DNA of 64,000 nucleotides from Vicingaceae bacterium (lineage in GTDB: Bacteria; Bacteroidota; Bacteroidia; Flavobacteriales_E; Vicingaceae). This document shows, in pieces, positions 17,741-24,573 of the stretch (the first letter of the stretch is position 1; the number at the start of each line of letters is the position of its first letter). The notes under the pieces were generated by a model that saw only the letters and a program-made list of their open reading frames with translations, ran no database searches and was not told the DNA's origin. Location: NCBI GenBank assembly GCA_028245195.1, contig JAOKCF010000004.1, forward strand, positions 1 through 64,000, read 5' to 3'. Made by a program: the position numbers and the translations under genes.

Positions 17741-18736
17741 TTGGAAGCAAAAGAAATTTCAGTGATTGGAGGTGGTAGTTGGGCTACAGCAATTGTAAAA
17801 ATGCTGAGCAACAACGCAGAGAAAGTGCATTGGTGGATGCGAGATGCTGATAAGGCAAAATACATCAACAAATTCATGCACAACCCACGCTACCTATCTT
17901 CTGTTCAGTTTGACAGGGAGAAAGTTAGGGTGAGTAATGACTTAGATGAAATTATTGCCGCGTCAGACTATATTGTTATCGCAACGCCTTCGGCCTTTTT
18001 AATGGATGTCTTTGGAGAACGAGATAATTCCGATTTGGAGTCAAAAACAATTTATTCGGCTGTAAAGGGAATTGTACCTGAGGTTCACCAAATTCCAGCT
18101 CGGTTTTTTCACAAACGTTTTGGAACACCTTATGAAAATATTGGTATCATAAGTGGCCCTTGCCACGCTGAAGAGGTTGCTCTTGAGCGATTGAGTTATT
18201 TAACCATTGCTTGTCAAAATCAAGACAATGCAAAAATTTTAGCTGATTTATTAGAATGCAGGTACATTAAAACACACCTTTCTGAAGACCTTTTCGGAAC
18301 TGAAATTTCTGCCATATTAAAAAATATTTATGCCGTTGCAGCCGGGATATTTCACGGATTAGGGTATGGGGATAACTTTCAAGCTGTTTTAATTTCAAAT
18401 GCTGTTCAAGAAATTGAGCGCTTTGTAGATGAGTTGAACCCTGTTCATCGAGACGTGAAATCATCGGCCTATTTAGGAGACTTATTGGTAACTGCTTACT
18501 CTAACTTTTCTAGAAATAGAACTTTTGGTGCCATGGTAGGCAAGGGATATTCCGTAATGTCAGCGCAAATGGAAATGAACATGACTGCAGAAGGATACTA
18601 TGCTGCCAAAAGCATTGTCAAAATCAACGAAAAATTTAAAGTGAAGATTCCTATTGCAGATGCAGTATACAGAGTGCTTTACGAAGGTATTTCTCCAGCC
18701 GTTGAAATGAGAATATTGGCAGATAAGTTAGTATAA
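17741..18736 (+). CDS. gpsA: Glycerol-3-phosphate dehydrogenase (NAD(P)+)
   Basis: This 331-residue enzyme reduces dihydroxyacetone phosphate to sn-glycerol 3-phosphate for phospholipid synthesis. The Rossmann motif is VIGGGSWATAI. GPCHAEEVA, the catalytic-lysine segment EISAILKNIYAVAAG, and the substrate-binding segment YLGDLLVTAYSNFSRNRTFG are all present. The start is TTG at 17741, because a TAA lies just upstream in frame and the Rossmann motif begins nine residues later; no ATG fits. Confidence 0.92.
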   Translation: MEAKEISVIGGGSWATAIVKMLSNNAEKVHWWMRDADKAKYINKFMHNPRYLSSVQFDREKVRVSNDLDEIIAASDYIVIATPSAFLMDVFGERDNSDLESKTIYSAVKGIVPEVHQIPARFFHKRFGTPYENIGIISGPCHAEEVALERLSYLTIACQNQDNAKILADLLECRYIKTHLSEDLFGTEISAILKNIYAVAAGIFHGLGYGDNFQAVLISNAVQEIERFVDELNPVHRDVKSSAYLGDLLVTAYSNFSRNRTFGAMVGKGYSVMSAQMEMNMTAEGYYAAKSIVKINEKFKVKIPIADAVYRVLYEGISPAVEMRILADKLV

Positions 18737-18786
18737 TTTTACCTTTTACTAACCTCCAAGAAAAGTCTTTTCTTTCAATTAAAAAG

Positions 18787-19770
18787 CTAAAAATCAGGCC
18801 GAACAGGTTCGTTATCTAAAATACCGCTAATCTTTTTCATCACATCAGTCGTTAAGAGTTCAACATCATCTATTGCTGATAGCGTTTCTTCTAACTGGTC
18901 CAATTTTGAAGCCCCTAAGATGGCAGTCGAAACATTGTCATTTTTTAAACACCATGCAATTGCCAACTTAGGCATAGTCGTTCCAATTTCTTTAGCTAAA
19001 CCCGTTAACTTTCTAACCTTTTCCAAATTTTCTTCTACCAAACTCTTATCCTTCAACCACTCCATTCCGTCGATTGAAAGTCTGGTTTTTTCAGCCATAC
19101 CGTCGTTGTACTTGCCAGTTAAAATACCACTCCCTAAAGGACTCCATATGGCGGTTCCTAAGCCTACCGTTTTATAAATTTGGTCGTATTCTACTTCTAC
19201 CTTATCTCTGTGCAGCATGTTGTATTGAGGCTGCTCCATGGTTGGTCCAATTAGATTATACCTTCCCGCCAGCATATGAGCTTCCATAATTTCTTGTGCA
19301 CTCCATTCCGAAGTTCCCCAATATAAAATTTTACCTTGCTGTATCAAGTTGTGCATCGTCCACACCGTTTCAGAGATTGGAGTTTCCTTGTCTGGTCTGT
19401 GGCAGTAGTATAAATCTAAATAATCAAGTTTTAGCCTTTTCAAAGCCGCTTCACAAGCTTCTACCAAATGCTTTCGGCTCAATCCTTTTTGCGTTGGCAA
19501 TTCTCCGCCTTCCCCAAAAAAAGCTTTGGAAGAAACGATGTAAGAATCTCTTCTCCAATCTCTTTTACTCAAAATTTCACCCATCACTCGCTCTGACTCT
19601 CCTTTTGCGTAAATCTCCGCATTGTCGAAAAAGTTAACTCCTTTGTCGTATGCCAAGTCCATTAAATCACTCGCAATGTTATTTCCAATTTGCTTCCCAA
19701 AGGTTAGCCATGAACCCAATGATAAACGACTTACTTTCAAACCTGATTTTCCTAAATTTTTATATTCCAT
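18787..19770 (-). CDS. Aldo/keto reductase, KCNAB (Kv-beta) subfamily
   Basis: This 327-residue NADPH-dependent oxidoreductase has a TIM-barrel fold. The catalytic tetrad is visible as Asp and Tyr in FFDNAEIYAKGESE, Lys in VSSKAF, and His in YYCHRPD. The start MEYKNLGKSGLKVSRLSLG and the C-terminal cofactor segment AILGASKLDQLEE are typical of the Kv-beta-like branch. The physiological carbonyl substrate is unknown. It is convergent with gpsA and apparently monocistronic. Confidence 0.9.
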   Translation of the reverse strand: MEYKNLGKSGLKVSRLSLGSWLTFGKQIGNNIASDLMDLAYDKGVNFFDNAEIYAKGESERVMGEILSKRDWRRDSYIVSSKAFFGEGGELPTQKGLSRKHLVEACEAALKRLKLDYLDLYYCHRPDKETPISETVWTMHNLIQQGKILYWGTSEWSAQEIMEAHMLAGRYNLIGPTMEQPQYNMLHRDKVEVEYDQIYKTVGLGTAIWSPLGSGILTGKYNDGMAEKTRLSIDGMEWLKDKSLVEENLEKVRKLTGLAKEIGTTMPKLAIAWCLKNDNVSTAILGASKLDQLEETLSAIDDVELLTTDVMKKISGILDNEPVRPDF

Positions 19771-19911
19771 CTATTGTATTTCTAACCTGATTGTCCCTTA
19801 TGAATATTCTAAAAATACGAATATTACCAACTTAGTCACGGTTTTTTACAATGGAATATTGCTCATCATATTTCTATTTTCGTAGTTCCAAGATTTATAA
19901 TTCGTAATTAT

Positions 19912-21501
19912 TTAGCCAAACTCATCTAACATCCGCATAAGGTCGTCTAATGTATTTGCTTCTTTCGCAGGCTTATCTTCTCGCCAGCGGTGTATTCTTG
20001 GAAAGCGCAATGCTACTCCAGATTTATACCTGCTAGATTTCGCGATTCCTTCAAATGCAATTTCAAACACCAGTTCAGGAGTTACACTCCTAACCGGTCC
20101 AAACTTATCTACTGTATTCTTTTTTACAAATGCATCAACCCTTTTTATTTCCTTATCAGTTAACCCGGAATAGGCCTTTGCAAAGGGAACGAGTTTTTCG
20201 TCATCCCAAACTGCAAAGGTATAATCCGTATATAAGTTTGCCCTTCTTCCGTGGCCTCTCATCGCATAAATCATAACCGCATCAATTGTCAATGCGTCCA
20301 CTTTCCATTTCCACCAATCTCCTTTTTTACGACCAGTTTTATAGGTAGAATCTTTCCGCTTTAGCATTAAGCCCTCGGCATTGTTTTCTCTAGACTTTGT
20401 TCGAACTTCAATTAATTTTTCCCAAGAATTTACCCATAATATGTTTGAAATCAGTAACTTGTTAGACTCTTGATATTGAACTAATTTTTCTAAAATTCTA
20501 CGGCGCTCTAACATTGGCGTTTCTCGTAAATCTTGCCCTTCGAATTCTAAAATATCGTATGCAATCATTACAATTGGTGCAGATTTCAATATGCCCTTGC
20601 TCACATTTTTTCTAGAAATTCTGGTTTGCATGGTTGCAAAACTTAGTGGTTTGCCGTCTTGAAATGGAATAATCTCCCCATCTAAAACAGTTCCATCGGG
20701 CACGGCTTCTAATAGTTCTTGAAACTCTGGAAATTTTTCAGTCACCAACTCTTCTCCTCTGCTCCAAACAAATAATTCGTTGTTCCTGATAATGATTTGT
20801 CCTCTAATTCCATCCCACTTCCATTCTGCTTGCCAATCTGCAACATCGCCTAATTCTTGAACCTCTCCTTCTAACGCATACGCCAAATAAAACGGATATG
20901 GCTTAGAAAGTTGATCCGCAGGATTACTCGATTCAATCAATTCATTGTAAGTGGTTGTTTCAGCTCGCCAGTTGCCCATTAAACGATGGGTTAAACTATT
21001 TTCCTCCACCTCAGCATGTTGAGCTAACGCCCGAGTCATTAATTTTTGAGAAAGTCCTACTCGCCAACCCCCGGTAAGTAGTTTGTTAAATACAAAACGT
21101 TCTTTTTCATTGAGTTGATTCCAAACCCAAAGTACTTTTCCTTTCTGCTCCTCGTCGCTTAGCGGCTTCAAGTCAATTATAAATTGAATCCATTCGGATA
21201 AACTTTTGTCGTTTTTAGATTCTAAATTCGGGTGAACCAAAGCAATAGTTTCTGCCAAATCTCCAACAATGTGGTATGATTCTTCAAACAACCAAAGCGG
21301 TAAGTTTGCTTCTGCTGCCACCCACACTCTCAAAAGTGCAGTTCGAACGCTACGTTTCGGCCTTCTGTGACTTAATATGCCAATTGTCCAAAGCTTATCC
21401 TCATCATTGGCAGTATCAAAATAGCTTTTGAGCACTGCAACTTTCCGACTGGTTTTAGTGGTTTGGTCTAGCTGATTAAAGAGTTGAACGAAGTCTTTCA
21501 T
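19912..21501 (-). CDS. ATP-dependent DNA ligase, repair-associated
   Basis: This 529-residue ligase joins DNA nicks using ATP. The adenylated lysine is Lys228 in EWKWDGIRGQ (KxDG motif). An N-terminal helical DNA-binding domain precedes it, and the OB domain follows (KRKDSTYKTGRKKGDWWKWK, with RFPRIHRWREDKPA at the end). It is of the LigB/LigC1 group that pairs with an MBL-fold exonuclease; indeed its ATG overlaps the stop of that gene by four bases (ATGA). This is separate from the NAD-dependent replicative ligase. Confidence 0.93.
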   Translation of the reverse strand: MKDFVQLFNQLDQTTKTSRKVAVLKSYFDTANDEDKLWTIGILSHRRPKRSVRTALLRVWVAAEANLPLWLFEESYHIVGDLAETIALVHPNLESKNDKSLSEWIQFIIDLKPLSDEEQKGKVLWVWNQLNEKERFVFNKLLTGGWRVGLSQKLMTRALAQHAEVEENSLTHRLMGNWRAETTTYNELIESSNPADQLSKPYPFYLAYALEGEVQELGDVADWQAEWKWDGIRGQIIIRNNELFVWSRGEELVTEKFPEFQELLEAVPDGTVLDGEIIPFQDGKPLSFATMQTRISRKNVSKGILKSAPIVMIAYDILEFEGQDLRETPMLERRRILEKLVQYQESNKLLISNILWVNSWEKLIEVRTKSRENNAEGLMLKRKDSTYKTGRKKGDWWKWKVDALTIDAVMIYAMRGHGRRANLYTDYTFAVWDDEKLVPFAKAYSGLTDKEIKRVDAFVKKNTVDKFGPVRSVTPELVFEIAFEGIAKSSRYKSGVALRFPRIHRWREDKPAKEANTLDDLMRMLDEFG

Positions 21502-22520
21502 GCTTCTTTATCCTCTTTTCCTTGACCTACTTCAGCTAATTCTCCCTCAAACTCCGTACTTTCTGCTTGCGTTTCTATGCCTTTATCGTTCAACCATTTG
21601 CTAAAAATATTGGTATAGCCGTGGGTAACAATTACCTTTTCGCAATCGGTCGCTTTTATGGCAGAATTTAAGCCATCCCAATCAGCATGATCCGAAAGTA
21701 CAAACCCTCTGTCAAGTGATTGTCTCCTTCTTGTTCCACGAACATTCATCCAACCGCTAGCCATACCAACTTCGTAAGCGGGAAACTTTTTTTGCCAAGA
21801 AGTTCCAAGAGATCTAGGTGGAGCAATAATTAGACTGCCCTCAAAATCTTTCTTCTTTATTTCTGACTCCACATAGATTGTTTCGTTCAATTTTACGCCC
21901 ATATTCCGAATAATCTCATTCGTTTTTTCAATGGCTCCATGGGTATAAATTTTACCGATAGAAGGATCTAATCCTTGCAAAATGCGCTGCGCTTTACCTA
22001 AAGAATAACCTGCTAAAATAGTCGCTTTCCCTTCAAATTTATTCTTTTGCCACCAAGTGTTCATCTCAGCAAAAACTTGTTCTTGTGGTTTCCATTTAAA
22101 CACGGGCAAACCAAAGGTGCACTCTGTGATAAAAACATCGCATTTTACTGGTTCGAAAGGTGTGCAAAACCCATCATTTTCCAATTTATAATCTCCGCTT
22201 GCCACCCAAACTTCACCCTTATACTCCACTCGAACTTGCGAAGAGCCAATTATATGTCCTGCAGGATGAAATGAAAACCCAACTCCATTTATCGTTCGGC
22301 GTTCTCCATACTCCATGCTTTCAATAGAAATATCTTGACCTAATCGATGTTGAATGATGGGCTTTGATAAGTGATGACTCAAATAAAATTTATTCCCCCA
22401 ACGAGAATGATCTGCATGTGCATGCGTGATTATAGCATAATCAACGGGCTTCCATGGGTCAATGTATACTTTCGCTTGCTTGCAGTATATTCCTTTTTCT
22501 GTGAATTGTAAGAGGCCCAT
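21498..22520 (-). CDS. Ligase-associated DNA exonuclease, metallo-beta-lactamase fold
   Basis: This 340-residue MBL/beta-CASP nuclease related to mRNA 3'-end processing factors has the metal motif THAHADHSRWG, followed by PAGHIIGSSQVRVE and the later SDHADWDGL and VTHGY motifs. The family occurs next to ATP-dependent ligases in bacterial DNA-repair operons, usually with an Lhr-type helicase and a phosphoesterase (PdeM). Here only the ligase follows, with a four-base overlap. The other two partners are absent from the window. Confidence 0.9.
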   Translation of the reverse strand: MGLLQFTEKGIYCKQAKVYIDPWKPVDYAIITHAHADHSRWGNKFYLSHHLSKPIIQHRLGQDISIESMEYGERRTINGVGFSFHPAGHIIGSSQVRVEYKGEVWVASGDYKLENDGFCTPFEPVKCDVFITECTFGLPVFKWKPQEQVFAEMNTWWQKNKFEGKATILAGYSLGKAQRILQGLDPSIGKIYTHGAIEKTNEIIRNMGVKLNETIYVESEIKKKDFEGSLIIAPPRSLGTSWQKKFPAYEVGMASGWMNVRGTRRRQSLDRGFVLSDHADWDGLNSAIKATDCEKVIVTHGYTNIFSKWLNDKGIETQAESTEFEGELAEVGQGKEDKEA

Positions 22521-22632
22521 GGCAGTTTAACAGTCTATTTCTCGTTTTGGTTTTATTTAAATCTCTGAATCTTAAATACCATTTGAAAATAAGAAACTCT
22601 AATACCTCAGACAACTTTACTTTGTGTGTCAA

Positions 22633-22843
22633 TTATCCGGTAAAAAAGTCAAATACATTGCCAAGCGTGCTACTTTTAGACTTATAGAATTCGGTATAAG
22701 TGCACCGATCGCAAGAAACGTATGAGAATTTTTTATTTTGAACGTCGAAAATTTTACTTAAAATACCCCCTTGTTCTTGTCTCACCTTTGTTGCAGGTCA
22801 CATTGCTGCATTTTGGGCAGCTAAATCTTAATTATTGCTCCAT
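22633..22843 (-). pseudogene. Decayed zinc-ribbon nucleic-acid-binding protein (COG3478/YpzJ-like)
   Basis: Inside a stretch with no long gene, the minus strand encodes the pieces of a small zinc-ribbon protein. ATG at 22843 reads MEQ then a stop, followed in frame by LRFSCPKCSNVTCNKGETR. After a shift at the G5 run it continues ILSKIFDVQNKKFSYVSCDR and CTYTEFYKSKSSTLGNVFDF. The two CxxC knuckles and the FDVQNKKF core match the zinc-ribbon family of about 70 residues. Two lesions (a stop at codon 4 and a one- or two-base shift) make it a pseudogene unless both are sequence errors. I see nothing recognisable in 22521-22632 or 22844-22977. Confidence 0.75.
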
Positions 22844-22977
22844 TTAATTTAGTTTACCCTAAAATAAACACTGCTCACGCAAAACGCAAGAGAAATTTGT
22901 TGAGCGGGAAATGCTTCACAAAAAACCTACAAGCCCAAATTGACCCAAGAGGGTTTTTTATATAACAAACTAACTTA

Positions 22978-23607
22978 CTACACTATCTCAAATAAGTCTT
23001 CTACAGACTTTCTAATTTTAGGAGCATTTTGTGAAGTATCCTCGTCAGAACGGTAACCTATAGGGCATACTACTACTGCTGCTAACCCTTTTTCAGAAAG
23101 CCCTAGAATCTCATCATATTTGCCAGCGTCGAACCCTTCCATTGGGCATGTATCGATCTTTAATTCTGCTGCAGCACTCATCAAATTGGCTAAGGCAATA
23201 TAGGTTTGCTTTGCCGTCCAGTTATCAATTTGCTCTGTCGTTCTTGCTGATAATGCACTTTGAATAAACTCAATGTATCCTGATAAACTTTCTACAGGAA
23301 TATTACTCGCTTTTGCTTTTAAACCCGCATAATGGTTTAAATGCTCTTCTTTTACTTCAGTATAGTTGCAAAAAACTAACAAATGAGATGCATCTGTAAT
23401 TTGCGCTTGTCCCCAAGAAGCAGGTTGTAACAGGTCTCTTTTTTGCTTATTCTCAACAATTAATACTTTGAACAATTGCAACCCGTATGAGGTGGCTGCT
23501 AATTGTATTGCCTCTTTCAAATCTGCTAAATCTTTATTGCTAATTTTTCCCGTTGAGTCAAACTTTTTTGTTGCATAACGCCATTTTTGATCTTCTATAA
23601 ATCCCAT
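22978..23607 (-). CDS. Nitroreductase-family NAD(P)H oxidoreductase (NfsB-like)
   Basis: This is a 209-residue FMN-dependent nitroreductase. The N-terminal RYATKKFD and AATSYGLQLFKVLIVEN segments (FMN contacts), the central NWTAKQTYIALANLMSAAAEL helix and CPMEGFDAGKYDEILGL are those of the NfsB/dihydropteridine-reductase group. It would reduce quinones or nitro compounds in the cytoplasm. It starts nine bases after the pirin stop and very probably shares its transcript. Confidence 0.9.
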   Translation of the reverse strand: MGFIEDQKWRYATKKFDSTGKISNKDLADLKEAIQLAATSYGLQLFKVLIVENKQKRDLLQPASWGQAQITDASHLLVFCNYTEVKEEHLNHYAGLKAKASNIPVESLSGYIEFIQSALSARTTEQIDNWTAKQTYIALANLMSAAAELKIDTCPMEGFDAGKYDEILGLSEKGLAAVVVCPIGYRSDEDTSQNAPKIRKSVEDLFEIV

Positions 23608-23616
23608 TTTCTCTTT

Positions 23617-24489
23617 TTAAATATTCATTGGTACTTCCATGGCCAAAAACTTGGCTCCTTTGGCCGCTATAAATGCTATTGAGCTGTTATCCCAAACCCA
23701 AAAGCCGTCTCTTTTGTTTAAATTTTCTCCTTGAACCTCCACATTTCCTTCCAATACAAAAAAGTATACTCCATTTCCCTCTTTTTTAAGTTGATAGGTA
23801 GAAGCCGTTTCGTTGTCGAACTCGCCTAAATGAAACCAAGCATCTTGATGAATCCAAACGCCTTCATCATCCCTATTTGGAGAAAGGATTTGAAACAATT
23901 CATTTTTCTTCTTAATGTCTTGAATGGAGATCTGATCGTAGCGAGGAGTTACGTTTCGTTGATTTGGGAACAGCCAAATCTGTAAAAACTTGACGTCCTC
24001 TGTCTTGCTCTCATTGTATTCAGAATGTTGAATTCCTGTTCCTGCGCTCATCGATTGAACGTCACCACTTTTTATAACCGTAGTATTGCCCATGCTGTCC
24101 TTATGCTCTAAATCCCCTTCCAATGGAATAGAAATAATTTCCATATTGTCATGTGGGTGTGTTCCAAACCCCTTTCCCTTGCCAACTTGGTCATCATTTA
24201 ATACTCGTAACACCCCAAAATTCATTCGTTCAGGGTTATGATAGTTGGCAAAACTAAAAGAATGGTGTGAATCCAACCAACCGTGATTCGCATGACCTCT
24301 TGTTGCCGCTTTATGTACTACTGTTTTCATCGTTTTTAATTCTTTGTTTGGTAGGTGATTAAACCCTACACGTTCCATTAATTTATCATAGGTAGAAGTC
24401 CTTTCTGATTTTGTAAAAGCAAAGGTTGGACTAATCGCCGCTACCGTTCCACCTAAAAGTGTTCGTTTCAAAAAATCCTTTTTTTTCAT
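23617..24489 (-). CDS. Pirin-family protein with an added N-terminal signal-like leader
   Basis: The bicupin core begins at MKTVVHKAATRGHANHGWLD with HSFSFANYHNP, GFGTHPHDNMEIISIPLEG and MSAGTGIQHSEYN, which supply the metal-binding His/Glu residues of pirin/YhaK quercetinase-like proteins. It carries about 50 extra residues at the front, starting MKKKDFLKRTLLGGTVAAIS, which resemble a Tat or Sec export leader without the twin arginines. The start is placed at 24489, since the ATG at 24507 lies within sequence upstream of the -7 box. The nitroreductase gene follows in the same operon. Substrate unknown. Confidence 0.85.
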   Translation of the reverse strand: MKKKDFLKRTLLGGTVAAISPTFAFTKSERTSTYDKLMERVGFNHLPNKELKTMKTVVHKAATRGHANHGWLDSHHSFSFANYHNPERMNFGVLRVLNDDQVGKGKGFGTHPHDNMEIISIPLEGDLEHKDSMGNTTVIKSGDVQSMSAGTGIQHSEYNESKTEDVKFLQIWLFPNQRNVTPRYDQISIQDIKKKNELFQILSPNRDDEGVWIHQDAWFHLGEFDNETASTYQLKKEGNGVYFFVLEGNVEVQGENLNKRDGFWVWDNSSIAFIAAKGAKFLAMEVPMNI

Positions 24490-24496
24490 AACAGCG

Positions 24497-24504
24497 CAAA
24501 AATA
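24497..24504 (-). promoter_or_regulatory. -7 promoter box (TATTTTTG) for the pirin-nitroreductase operon
   Basis: On the minus strand TATTTTTG matches TAnnTTTG exactly, ending eight bases before the ATG at 24489. The leader would be very short. A perfect palindrome lies immediately upstream. Confidence 0.5.
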
Positions 24505-24505
24505 C

Positions 24506-24517
24506 ATGTATATACAT
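24506..24517. promoter_or_regulatory. Palindrome ATGTATATACAT at the pirin promoter
   Basis: This perfect 12-base palindrome lies one base upstream of the -7 box, where a repressor would block RNA polymerase. ATGT/ACAT half-sites are known from PadR-type operators; no regulator gene is adjacent, so the regulator is unknown. Confidence 0.4.
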
Positions 24518-24573
24518 CTATTTAGATTAAAAGTTTGCTAATTTTTTTGCTCTCCTTCTTTTTTGCAATGATT

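Noticed and set aside
18758-18774. AT-rich hairpin (AAGAAAA/TTTTCTT) between convergent gpsA and the reductase
   Set aside because: Its stem is almost all A-T and no GC core or clear T-tail is present, so it is too weak to call a terminator.
22954-22974. ACCC-AAGA-GGGT hairpin followed by T-run
   Set aside because: The stem has only four pairs and it points away from the neighbouring gene.
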